Positions 1 through 7,788 of a DNA stretch of 64,000 nt are shown one piece after another (the stretch's first letter is position 1; each line of letters begins with the position of its first letter). This DNA comes from Lacticaseibacillus hegangensis (GTDB taxonomy: Bacteria > Bacillota > Bacilli > Lactobacillales > Lactobacillaceae): assembly GCF_003946465.1 (NCBI RefSeq), contig NZ_RHOL01000005.1:40537-104536 (forward strand), read 5' to 3'. Made by a program: the position numbers and the translations under genes. The notes below the pieces were generated by a model. It saw only the letters and a list, made by a program, of their open reading frames with translations. It had not been told where the DNA came from and ran no database searches.

Positions 1-1662
1 CGCTCGTACTTCAAGAGCAGCCATGAGGGCAAGGTCGCCAAGATGGTCTCCGAAGTCGCGGACTTTGACTACATTGTCACGTCCAGCGACAAGGAGGCCT
101 TCCTGCTTGAAATCACACTGATCCAGAAGTGGCAGCCGTTTTACAACATCAAGCTGAAAAAAGGCACCGGCTACCCGTACATCAAGATCACCAACGAGCG
201 CGACCCGAAAATCGAGCTGACCGGTGACGTCAAAAAGGACGGCGCCTACTACTTCGGGCCTTACCCGAATGTCTACGCCGCGCAGGAGACCATTCATTTT
301 CTCGAAAAGGTCTACCCGCTGCGCCGGTGCAATGGCTACCAAGGCCGCCCGTGCCTGTATTACCACATGGGCCAGTGCCTCGGCGCGTGCTGGCGGACGG
401 TACCGAAGGAAGAGTACGACAAGCAGATCACCAAGATCCGCAGTTTTCTGGACGGCAACACCGGCCGGGTCAAGCAGGAGCTGACCCACAAAATGCAAGA
501 GGCGGCCAAGAACCTCGAGTTCGAGCGCGCAGCCGAGCTGCGCGATCAGCTGCATTACATCGAGGCGACGGTCGAAAAGCAGAAGATCATTTCGAACGAC
601 AAGACCCAGCGCGACGTGTTCAACTTTTACATGGATAAGGGCTGGATGTCGGTCCAAATTTTCTTCATTCGCCAGGCGCGCCTGATGAAGCGCGAGTCGC
701 GGCTGTTCGCCATCACCACGACGGCGAATGAGGAATTTGAAACCTTCATCATGCAGTTTTACAATCGTAAGAACAACGTGCTGCCCAAGGAGATCCTGGT
801 GCCGGCCGGGCTCGACAACGATGTCCTGGCCCAGGTGCTGGGCGTGCCGGTTCGCACCCCGCAGCGCGGCGAAAAGCGTTCGCTGATGGACCTGGCCAAG
901 AAGAACGCCAAAATCAAGTTGGACGAGAAGTTCCGGCTGCTTGAGCTCGACAACCGCACCACGGTCGGCGCTCAGGAGGAGATTTTCAAGGCGCTGGGCC
1001 TGAAGTACGGCCATGTCATCGAGGCGTTCGACCACAGCCACATTCAGGGGACCAATCCGGTGTCGGCGATGGTGCAGTTCGTCGACGGCCGCGCCGAAAA
1101 AAGCAACTACCGCAAATACAAACTCGCGGAGGCGGAAGGTAACCACAGCGCCGATGAAGAGGCGAACACGCGTGAGGTGATTCGCCGCCGCTACACCCGG
1201 CTGCTCAAGGAGCACGCGTCAATGCCGGACCTGATCTTGATGGACGGCGGCGAGCTGGAAATGAACGCCGTCAAGGATGTGCTGGAAAACGAGCTGAGCC
1301 TGAACATTCCGGTCGCCGGCATGGTCAAAAACGACAAGCACCGCACTGCCCGCCTGCTGTACGGCGACCTGGACCAGCCCATCGACCTGGACCCGCACTC
1401 GCAGGGCTTTTACCTGCTGACGCGGATCCAAGACGAGGTGCATCGCTTTGCCATCACGTTCCACCGGCAGCTGCGCAACAAGAACTCGCTGGCGTCCAAG
1501 CTGGAAATGATCCAAGGTGTGGGGCCCAAGACCCGCACCAAGCTGCTCCGCCAGTTCAAGACGATTAATCACATTAAAGAAGCCAGTGTCGAGGACATTC
1601 AAAAGCTCGGCATCAGCAAAAGTGTGGCCCAGGCAATTAAGGTCTCGCTACAGGCTCAGTGA
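1..1662 (+). CDS. uvrC: excinuclease ABC subunit C, 5'-truncated by window edge
   Basis: Incision subunit of the UvrABC nucleotide excision repair nuclease, which cuts on both sides of a DNA lesion bound by UvrB. The frame is open from base 1, so about 50 N-terminal residues including the start of the GIY-YIG domain lie outside the window. Visible in order are the end of the GIY-YIG domain, a Cys-rich stretch (CLYYHMGQCLGAC), a UVR motif (ELRDQL), the RNase H-like 3' endonuclease domain (EAFDHSHIQGTNPVSAMVQF, then LILMDGG) and a C-terminal helix-hairpin-helix (IQGVGPKTRTKLL). About 553 residues are seen; the family is usually near 600. It ends at a strong terminator. The identity is secure. 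Confidence 0.96.
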   Translation, partial: RSYFKSSHEGKVAKMVSEVADFDYIVTSSDKEAFLLEITLIQKWQPFYNIKLKKGTGYPYIKITNERDPKIELTGDVKKDGAYYFGPYPNVYAAQETIHFLEKVYPLRRCNGYQGRPCLYYHMGQCLGACWRTVPKEEYDKQITKIRSFLDGNTGRVKQELTHKMQEAAKNLEFERAAELRDQLHYIEATVEKQKIISNDKTQRDVFNFYMDKGWMSVQIFFIRQARLMKRESRLFAITTTANEEFETFIMQFYNRKNNVLPKEILVPAGLDNDVLAQVLGVPVRTPQRGEKRSLMDLAKKNAKIKLDEKFRLLELDNRTTVGAQEEIFKALGLKYGHVIEAFDHSHIQGTNPVSAMVQFVDGRAEKSNYRKYKLAEAEGNHSADEEANTREVIRRRYTRLLKEHASMPDLILMDGGELEMNAVKDVLENELSLNIPVAGMVKNDKHRTARLLYGDLDQPIDLDPHSQGFYLLTRIQDEVHRFAITFHRQLRNKNSLASKLEMIQGVGPKTRTKLLRQFKTINHIKEASVEDIQKLGISKSVAQAIKVSLQAQ

Positions 1663-1689
1663 GCCGCCCAGAAGAGGGCGGCTTTTTTT
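1662..1689 (+). terminator. uvrC terminator
   Basis: An 8-bp perfect stem (AGCCGCCC / GGGCGGCT) with a 6-nt loop is followed by seven T. It begins on the last base of the uvrC stop codon. Confidence 0.9.
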
Positions 1690-1760
1690 CGTGGGACTGT
1701 TCACAATACTGCAGGATAATATAAATCCGCAGGTATGGGTGAGTGAGTTTCAGGTGAAAG

Positions 1761-1801
1761 AAAAACAAGCCCACGCCGGATCGATTTCCAGCGTGGGCTT
1801 G
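1761..1801 (-). terminator. terminator of the DUF2798 gene
   Basis: An 11-bp perfect stem (CAAGCCCACGC / GCGTGGGCTTG) is preceded by five A on the plus strand. It therefore reads as a stem plus U-run on the minus strand, 40 bases past the stop of the gene at 1842-2324. Confidence 0.8.
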
Positions 1802-1841
1802 TCGTATTGCTTAATTTTTCGGGGACTTGTTTCGGTAAAGG

Positions 1842-2324
1842 CTAGTCTGGATCGACGACCGGACCGCGATTTTGGAACGCGCTTAAAGCGGTTCGGGCGA
1901 TTGGGCCGACGATCAGCAGCTGCAGTGGCAGCGCCATGAACAGGTTGAAAATCCAGGTGTGCAGATAGGTGAGGACAAGGTTGCCCCCAAAGTTGGCGGT
2001 GACGATCATGCCGAACGCGGACATCAGGCTGACCATGCCGGCAACCATCAGGACGGAAATCCAGATGCCGATGATTGCGGGCTTTTCTTCCATTTCGGGC
2101 TTGAAGATACGGCTGAAGAAAATTTTCTTCGCGATGGGGCCGACCAGCCCCAGGTCCAGGATCAACGCCACGCCAAGCGCGACTGGGTAACCCTTGAGCA
2201 CCTCGAGCACGTAACCGGCAGTGAAGCCATCGCTCATGGCGACGTTATAACCCGCCATGACGAAAACCATTAAACCGGCCATGATGAGACTGAAAAATAC
2301 TTCTTCTTTAAAATTCTTAGGCAC
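1842..2324 (-). CDS. DUF2798-type small membrane protein
   Basis: A 160-residue integral membrane protein with about four hydrophobic segments arranged as two similar halves. Each half has the pattern of a hydrophobic helix, a short loop and a second helix ending in a Leu-rich stretch followed by VGPIA (LGLVGPIAKK in the first half, LLIVGPIART in the second). This two-fold layout and the paired GPIA motifs match the DUF2798 family, whose function is unknown. The start is GTG (MPKNFKEEVF), set by AAGGAG eight bases upstream. It is transcribed alone and ends at the hairpin at 1761-1801. No enzymatic motif is visible. Confidence 0.75.
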   Translation of the reverse strand: MPKNFKEEVFFSLIMAGLMVFVMAGYNVAMSDGFTAGYVLEVLKGYPVALGVALILDLGLVGPIAKKIFFSRIFKPEMEEKPAIIGIWISVLMVAGMVSLMSAFGMIVTANFGGNLVLTYLHTWIFNLFMALPLQLLIVGPIARTALSAFQNRGPVVDPD

Positions 2325-2518
2325 AGATAAAACTCCTTGGCTGTCAGCATAAAATTTTTGGAGGTAGAGTCAGCGCACACGCCTATACGGAACCAATTGA
2401 CATCGTTGTCGCCGGCAGCAGAGTTTAACCATACCAGAATTTTTCACTGGGTGTAAGAACTATTTTCAGAAAATATAGTTTGGCTGTTGCCGCTGGTCGG
2501 TTTGCTTCGGCCCCATGC

Positions 2519-2542
2519 CGGCCGATCAAGGCCGCTTTTTTT
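2519..2542 (+). terminator. orphan terminator-like hairpin in a gene-free stretch
   Basis: The 309 bases between 2325 and 2633 hold no gene that can be supported. Inside them CGGCC-GATCAA-GGCCG is followed by CTTTTTTT. An overlapping alternative hairpin (TCGGCC at 2507 with GGCCGA at 2520) shares one arm. No plus-strand gene precedes it within 800 bases, and uvrC already has its own terminator. It may end a short untranslated transcript. Confidence 0.4.
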
Positions 2543-2633
2543 CCGGCTCTGGGCTTCCTTTTTGGCTTGTAAGCGCGTATCATAATGGCAAGATGGTTAG
2601 AGAACGATTAGGCCATAAGGGGAAGATGATATT

Positions 2634-2840
2634 ATGATGAGTGCAGGGTTTGGCCTGAAGGGGCAGTACCAGACGCGTCAAGACGCGCATCCAGCCAGCA
2701 ACGCCACCCGGGAGCGCAACGCCGAGTTGCACGCGCGGGCATTTGACCGCGTGTCCCAAGCAGTGGGCGGTGGCAAGGTCGCACTTGGGGCTTTGGCAAT
2801 TGCCGTGGTGCTCATGGGCGCCATGAGCGCGACGCTTTAA
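2634..2840 (+). CDS. small protein with C-terminal membrane segment, unknown
   Basis: A 68-residue ORF. The N-terminal 45 residues are polar and charged (many Arg, Gln and His). The last 20 (GKVALGALAIAVVLMGAMSA) form one clear hydrophobic helix, so the protein would sit in the membrane by its C-terminus. AAGGGGA lies about ten bases before the ATG, and a second ATG follows directly. A good terminator starts 26 bases past the stop, which supports a real single-gene transcript. I do not recognise the family. An opposite-strand frame over the same bases has no such support. Confidence 0.5.
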   Translation: MMSAGFGLKGQYQTRQDAHPASNATRERNAELHARAFDRVSQAVGGGKVALGALAIAVVLMGAMSATL

Positions 2841-2865
2841 CAATTGAAAGAGGCAGAAATGCGAA

Positions 2866-2901
2866 GACCCACCCGCTGAATGCAGCCGGGTGGGTCATTT
2901 T
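2866..2901 (+). terminator. terminator between convergent genes
   Basis: A 10-bp stem (GACCCACCCG / CGGGTGGGTC) is followed by ATTTTAG. It lies between the small plus-strand ORF and the minus-strand oxidoreductase and could serve both directions. Confidence 0.7.
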
Positions 2902-2909
2902 AGTGTGCG

Positions 2910-3827
2910 CTAGTCATCGGCGGTGGAAACCACGATGCGGCCTTCGTGCGGGCTCGGCAGCAGGTCATGGGCCGCGGCAAAGCCGGCCGGCGTGAACGGA
3001 AAAAGCGTGCCGATCGGCAGTTTGAGCAGGCCGTCTGCGAACAGCGGCACGAGCTCGGTCAAAATGTCGTGGTCATTCGGGACGGCCAGCGGGTGGATGT
3101 GCGTGAACTGCACCGGCTTGTCGCTGTAGGGCTCGCGGTGGGCGACGCTGATGATCTGGCCGCCGGGGCGCACCATTGCCACATCGTCCTGGCCGTTGAT
3201 GCCGTTCAAGGCGACGTTGAAGACAATGTCGGCGCGCCCGTCCAGCGCCTCGACGTGGTTTTCCGTGTCGTAGGCGAAAAACTCGTCAGCGCCGGCGGTC
3301 AGGACCTGGTTGCGGTGGGTGTCGGCGGCGATGCCGATGACGTGCACGCCTCGAGCCTTGGCCAACTGCACCACCAGCAGGCCCACGCCGCCGCTGGCCC
3401 CTTTGATCACCACGGTGTGGCCGGGCTGCAGAGTCGTGAACACGGCCACCGCGCGGTACGCCGTGATGCCCGGGGTGATCATTGCGGCGGCCTGCTCGAA
3501 GGTCAACGTCTTAGGCAGCACCACTACGTCCCGGGCCTTGGCTCGGACTTGGGTCGCATCGCCTTGGGTCGTGCGCACCAGGACGCGCTCGCCCAGGGTC
3601 AGATCGGTCACGCTGCGGCCCAGCGTGGTGATGGTGCCGGCCACGTCGCTGCCCAGCACGTTGAACTGGCCGGGGATGGTGCCGCGACGGGCCATGCGCT
3701 CGCGGTTGTTCAGTCCGACCGCCTGAACTGCGATGATCACCTCATCGGCGGCCGGGGCCAGGTCGGGCAGGGTGCGGGCCGAAAGCACCGTGGCGCCGTG
3801 CTTGAGTTCAAAGCCAAAAGCTTGCAT
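2910..3827 (-). CDS. MDR-family NAD(P)-dependent oxidoreductase (quinone/zinc-type ADH-like)
   Basis: A 305-residue medium-chain dehydrogenase/reductase. The N-terminal GroES-like half carries GLNNRERMARRG and GSDVAGTI. The C-terminal Rossmann half has the nucleotide motif GASGGVGLLVVQLAKARG, and AADTHRN follows the next strand. The Cys/His ligands of zinc alcohol dehydrogenases are absent where expected, so the protein fits the zinc-independent quinone oxidoreductase (QOR) subgroup, which reduces quinones or enones with NADPH. The physiological substrate cannot be read from sequence. It stands alone, and GGAGG lies upstream of its ATG on the minus strand. Family assignment is firm; substrate is open. 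Confidence 0.85.
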   Translation of the reverse strand: MQAFGFELKHGATVLSARTLPDLAPAADEVIIAVQAVGLNNRERMARRGTIPGQFNVLGSDVAGTITTLGRSVTDLTLGERVLVRTTQGDATQVRAKARDVVVLPKTLTFEQAAAMITPGITAYRAVAVFTTLQPGHTVVIKGASGGVGLLVVQLAKARGVHVIGIAADTHRNQVLTAGADEFFAYDTENHVEALDGRADIVFNVALNGINGQDDVAMVRPGGQIISVAHREPYSDKPVQFTHIHPLAVPNDHDILTELVPLFADGLLKLPIGTLFPFTPAGFAAAHDLLPSPHEGRIVVSTADD

Positions 3828-3902
3828 CAGGATCAGCCTCCTTTTTCAGATGGCTTCAGTTTAGGGCCTGACCCATGCCGCGCCAAGTAAAACGACTTGG
3901 CT

Positions 3903-3936
3903 AAAAAACGCCCTCACCGGCGAGCCGGCAAGGGCG
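3903..3936 (-). terminator. terminator of the fru operon
   Basis: On the minus strand the stem CGCCCT-n2-CCGG pairs with CCGG-n2-AGGGCG and is followed by six T. It lies just behind the fruA stop. Confidence 0.85.
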
Positions 3937-3953
3937 AGAGGAAATGCTTTTAG

Positions 3954-5927
3954 TTAGGCGTTCTCTTTGGCTTTTGGCCGCCAGAATCCAAGAATCAAGG
4001 ACGCGATGGCGGTGCCGACCAGAAGTGACACGATAAACCCGAGTTTCTGGTTAGTCAGAGCCAACGCCACGATGCCGCCGTGAGGGGCGGGGACGTTGAC
4101 GTGGAACAGCTGGGTCAAGCCGCCGGCGATGGCGGAGCCGATGACGCTGCTACCGATGACGTGAAGCGGGTCAGTGGCGGCAAATGGGATCGCGCCTTCA
4201 GTGATGAAGGTCAGGCCCAGCACGTAGTTAGACATCGCAGAGTCGTGCTCAGTCTTGGTGAACTTGCCAGGGAAGAAGGTCGCGGCGATGGCAATGGCCA
4301 ACGGCGGGATCATCCCCCCGATCATGACGGCGGCCATCCAGCGGCCGTCCTTGAAGCCGGACGCCTGGTAAACGCCGATGGCAAAGGTGTAAGCCGCCTT
4401 GTTGAAGGGGCCGCCCATGTCGATGCTCATCATGCCAGCGAGGATCACGCCGACGATGACGGCGTTGCCGGTACCCATGCCTTCAAGCCAGTTGATCAAG
4501 GCGCCATTCAGGAAGGCGAAGATCGGGTTGACGATGAAGAACATGATCAGGCCGATCAAGGCAAGTCCGATGACTGGGTAGAACAAAATGGTCTTCAGGC
4601 CGTCCAGCGAATGGGGCATGCCGGCGAAGAGCTTCTTCAGGCCGACGATCATCCAGCCGGCGATGAAGCCGGCAGCCAGACCGCCGATGAAGCCAGCCGC
4701 GTTTTGGGCGTGGACGACGGAGGCCGCGGCGACGGTGGCCATGTAGCCGCCGACAAACCCTGGCATCAACGCCGGCCGGTCACCGATCGACACCGCAATG
4801 TACGCGGCCAGGACCGGGACCAGGAAGGAAAACGCGTAGTTCCCCAAGTTGTTGGTGAAGGTGAACCACTGGGACTTGGCGCCGAAGGCATTTTCAAAAA
4901 TGAAGGACAGCGCCATGATGATCCCACCGCCGACGACAAACGGCAGCATGTTTGACACACCGTTCATGAGGTCAGCGTAGATGCGGCTCCACAGGGTCTT
5001 CTTTTCCTCGGTATCCTCGGCGGCGGCCGAAGTGTGGCCACCGGCGGCGTGGAAGACGGGGCCTTTTTCGTCCAGGGTGTCCTGGATCAGTTCGTCCGGC
5101 TTCTTGATGCCGTCGATGACCGGGCGGTTGATCAGGTGCTTGCCGTCAAAGCGCGGCATGTCGACCTTTTTGTCCGCCGCGATGATGACGCCGACCGCGG
5201 CGTCGATGTCGGCAGCGGTCAGCTTGTGCTTGACGCCTTCCGAGCCGTTGGTTTCGACCTTGATGTCGACGCCCATTTTCTCGGCCTGTTCCTTAAGGGC
5301 GGCTTCGGCCATGTAGGTGTGCGCAATGCCGGTTGGGCAGGCGGTGACGGCGACCACGAACGGCTTCTTGCCATCGGCTGAGGCCGCGCTGATGCTGGCG
5401 GCGGCAGCGGCCTCTCGCGCGGCGTCCTGCTGGGCGGCCTTGGCCTCGTCGGCCTTGTCCTTGGCGTCTTTAGCTTCCTGCGCGTCACCGAACAGCTGGA
5501 GCACCTCGTCTGGGGTTTTGGCCTTCTTCAAGGCCGCAACGAGATCAGGGTTGATCAGCAGGGACGACAGGGCAGCCAGGGCCTGCAGGTGGGTGTTATT
5601 GGCGCCTTCGGGAGCGGCGATCATGAAGAACAGGTGAACTGGCTGGCCGTCCAAGGCGTGGTACTCGATGCCGGCCTCACTTTTGGCAAACAGGACGGTG
5701 GCGCGCTTGACGGCCTTGTCCTTGGCGTGAGGCATCGCGATGCCGTCGCCGATGCCGGTGGTGGACTCGGCCTCGCGCTTGAGGATGTCTTCCTTGTACA
5801 GCTGGTCGTCATCGATAATGCCTTCCGCCTTGTACTTGGCGACCATTTCATCGATGGCGCCGCGCTGATCGGTGGCCTTCAGGTCCATGATCATGACGTT
5901 TTTGAGCAATAAGTCACGAATATCCAT
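3954..5927 (-). CDS. fruA: PTS fructose transporter subunit IIABC
   Basis: A 657-residue three-domain permease that imports fructose and phosphorylates it to fructose 1-phosphate. EIIA comes first (about 1-150), with the phospho-acceptor His67 in GIAMPHAKD. An Ala/Asp/Lys-rich linker follows (150-187). EIIB has its phosphocysteine at Cys197 in VTACPTGIAHT. EIIC (about 320-650) contains many membrane helices and the conserved MSIDMGGPFNKAAYTF and APHGG motifs. It starts two bases behind fruK, so the genes are translationally close. It is the last gene of fruRKA. Phosphate would come from HPr, which is not in this window. Confidence 0.96.
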   Translation of the reverse strand: MDIRDLLLKNVMIMDLKATDQRGAIDEMVAKYKAEGIIDDDQLYKEDILKREAESTTGIGDGIAMPHAKDKAVKRATVLFAKSEAGIEYHALDGQPVHLFFMIAAPEGANNTHLQALAALSSLLINPDLVAALKKAKTPDEVLQLFGDAQEAKDAKDKADEAKAAQQDAAREAAAAASISAASADGKKPFVVAVTACPTGIAHTYMAEAALKEQAEKMGVDIKVETNGSEGVKHKLTAADIDAAVGVIIAADKKVDMPRFDGKHLINRPVIDGIKKPDELIQDTLDEKGPVFHAAGGHTSAAAEDTEEKKTLWSRIYADLMNGVSNMLPFVVGGGIIMALSFIFENAFGAKSQWFTFTNNLGNYAFSFLVPVLAAYIAVSIGDRPALMPGFVGGYMATVAAASVVHAQNAAGFIGGLAAGFIAGWMIVGLKKLFAGMPHSLDGLKTILFYPVIGLALIGLIMFFIVNPIFAFLNGALINWLEGMGTGNAVIVGVILAGMMSIDMGGPFNKAAYTFAIGVYQASGFKDGRWMAAVMIGGMIPPLAIAIAATFFPGKFTKTEHDSAMSNYVLGLTFITEGAIPFAATDPLHVIGSSVIGSAIAGGLTQLFHVNVPAPHGGIVALALTNQKLGFIVSLLVGTAIASLILGFWRPKAKENA

Positions 5928-5929
5928 GA

Positions 5930-6847
5930 TTACACTTCCTCCATTGTGATAGTGCGATAAACTTCATCGATCTTGGCGCGGTCGGCCAGATCCTTGGAAA
6001 AGGCCGTGGCACTGCCGCACGCGATGCCGACCTTGAAGGCTTCGCGCGGGTCTTGCGTTTCCGCCAAGGTGCCGGTGAAGCCCGCCAGCATGGAATCGCC
6101 GGCGCCGACTGAGTTGACCACTCGGCCAGGCGCGGCGCTGCCATGGTAGGCGCGGTCCGCCTCGACCAACAGCGCCCCTTTGCCGGCCATGGAGACCAGC
6201 ACGTGCTGCGCGCCCAGTTTGAGGAGCTTGCGCCCGGCTGCGACCACCTGGTGCAAGTCGGTGTACTCGGCATCGCCGAACAGTGCGGCCAGCTCGTGGT
6301 GGTTCGGTTTAACCACCAGCGGGTGAGCGGCCAGCGTGTCCAGCAGCGCCTGACCGGTGGTGTCGATCACAAACTCGGCCTTGGCCGCGTGGATCAGCGG
6401 GATCAAATCGCGGTAAAAGCTGGCGGGCAACCCGGCAGGCAGGCTGCCGGCCATGACGACCACATCGCCGGGCTGCAGGCGCTGCTGCAAGTTGGCCTTG
6501 AAGGCCGCAATTTCTTCCTCGCTGATGGTCGGGCCCGCCGCGTTCAGCTCGGTTTCACTTTCCGCGCGCAGCTTCACGTTGATGCGCGTCGGCTGAGCGA
6601 CTGGCGTGAAGGCGCAGGGCAAGTCCAGCTGCTGCAGGCTTTCTTCGATGAAGCGGCCGGTGAAGCCGCCCATGAAGCCCAGCGCGGTGCTGTCTCGGCC
6701 CAGCGCTTTAAGAATGCGCGAGACGTTGATGCCCTTGCCGCCGGGCAGGGTGATGGCCGAATCGAGGCGGTTGACCAGCCCGAGCTGCAAGTGCTCAAGC
6801 GTGACCACGTAGTCGATCGACGGGTTTAGGGTAACGGAATAAATCAA
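5930..6847 (-). CDS. fruK: 1-phosphofructokinase
   Basis: A PfkB/ribokinase-fold kinase of 305 residues converting fructose 1-phosphate and ATP to fructose 1,6-bisphosphate. It has the N-terminal substrate motif LNPSIDYVV, the glycine motif LPGGKGINVSR, and the C-terminal NSVGAGDSMLAGF, in which the Asp of GAGD is the catalytic base. Its ATG overlaps the fruR stop by four bases (ATGA), and fruA begins two bases behind it, giving a tight operon. Its product enters glycolysis below PfkA. Confidence 0.95.
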   Translation of the reverse strand: MIYSVTLNPSIDYVVTLEHLQLGLVNRLDSAITLPGGKGINVSRILKALGRDSTALGFMGGFTGRFIEESLQQLDLPCAFTPVAQPTRINVKLRAESETELNAAGPTISEEEIAAFKANLQQRLQPGDVVVMAGSLPAGLPASFYRDLIPLIHAAKAEFVIDTTGQALLDTLAAHPLVVKPNHHELAALFGDAEYTDLHQVVAAGRKLLKLGAQHVLVSMAGKGALLVEADRAYHGSAAPGRVVNSVGAGDSMLAGFTGTLAETQDPREAFKVGIACGSATAFSKDLADRAKIDEVYRTITMEEV

Positions 6848-7593
6848 TTGGTAACCTCCTTGATCGTGGGTTGATCTTCGTAGTACTGTGCGAGCTGACC
6901 AAGCGCCGTGGTAAGAATGGTCACGTCGGCCAGCTCACCAAACTTGGCGAAGCTGACTTGCCCGAACTTGCTGGGGTCGGCCAGCACCACGGTTTGGGTG
7001 GCGCGCTGGATGGCCACGCGCTTGATTGCTGCTTCCTCTTCGTCCGGGGTGGTGAGGCCGTACTTCAGGTGGACGCCGTTCGTCCCCAGAAAGGCCAGGT
7101 CGAAGTGGCAGGCCGCCATTGCCTGGGCGGTGGTGGCGCCGATCAGCGCCTTGGTCGCCGGTTTGACGCTGCCTGGCAGCATGCGCGTGGCGATCTGGTA
7201 GTCGGCGAGCTGGCTGGCGTTGTCGACCCCGGTGGTGATCACCGTGATGTCTCGGCCGACCAGCAGGGGAATCATTTGCCCCGTGCTGGTGCCCGCATCC
7301 AGAAAAATGGTGGCGTGATTCGGGATCATGGCGGCGGCCGCCTTGGCGATCCGCTGCTTTTCGATCAGGTCTCGCGTGGCTTTTTCCCGAACGCTGGGCT
7401 CAACCGCCGCGTCAATCAGGCGTTCCGCGCCGCCGTGGATCCGGCGCAGGGCGCCTTGCTCCTCCAGGTCCTGAAGGTCGCGGCGAATGGTTGACTCCGA
7501 AGCGGTCAGTGCCTGCATGAGGTCCTTGGCTTTGACCACACCTTGCTGGCGCAGGGCGGCTTTGATGTAGCGATGACGTTCTTCTGTAAGCAC
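6844..7593 (-). CDS. fruR: DeoR-family repressor of the fructose operon
   Basis: A DeoR-type regulator of 249 residues. An N-terminal winged helix-turn-helix (VKAKDLMQALTASESTIRRD) and the typical DeoR boundary LRRIHGGA are followed by the sugar-phosphate sensor domain with FLDAGTST and TGVDNA. I chose the GTG at 7593 (MLTEERHRY) over the upstream GTG at 7602. GAGGTG is spaced correctly for the former and overlaps the latter, and MLTEER is the usual start in this family. The inducer is expected to be fructose 1-phosphate. Repeats at 7629-7687 are candidate operators. Confidence 0.92.
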   Translation of the reverse strand: MLTEERHRYIKAALRQQGVVKAKDLMQALTASESTIRRDLQDLEEQGALRRIHGGAERLIDAAVEPSVREKATRDLIEKQRIAKAAAAMIPNHATIFLDAGTSTGQMIPLLVGRDITVITTGVDNASQLADYQIATRMLPGSVKPATKALIGATTAQAMAACHFDLAFLGTNGVHLKYGLTTPDEEEAAIKRVAIQRATQTVVLADPSKFGQVSFAKFGELADVTILTTALGQLAQYYEDQPTIKEVTN

Positions 7594-7628
7594 TTTCCTC
7601 ACCTCTCGACGTCATTATACGCTGCCAT

Positions 7629-7687
7629 CGTTCAAAATCAATACATAACGTTCAAAAACCGTCAAAAAGTTTGGCAGAAACGTTCAC
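7629..7687 (-). promoter_or_regulatory. direct repeats upstream of fruR, candidate FruR operators
   Basis: CGTTCAAAA-type sequence recurs at 7629 and 7649 (20 bases apart), as a shortened CGTCAAAAA at 7660, and as CGTTCAC at 7681. DeoR regulators often bind such tandem repeats. The array sits directly before the fru operon. The assignment is an inference from position and pattern. Confidence 0.5.
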
Positions 7688-7723
7688 AAGACGTCATCGC
7701 TGAAATTGTTCCCACAAATTAAG

Positions 7724-7737
7724 CGTAAGCACTTTCA
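7724..7737 (+). promoter_or_regulatory. cre-like box between fruR and the MupG-like gene
   Basis: The reverse complement TGAAAGTGCTTACG differs from the CcpA consensus TGNNANCGNTNNCA at two positions. It lies between the divergent fru operon and the gene at 7789, so CcpA could act on either side. Confidence 0.5.
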
Positions 7738-7788
7738 TTGGTGTAGGCCAATATGCTACGCTAGTACCAGAAAAGGGGGATTTTACTC

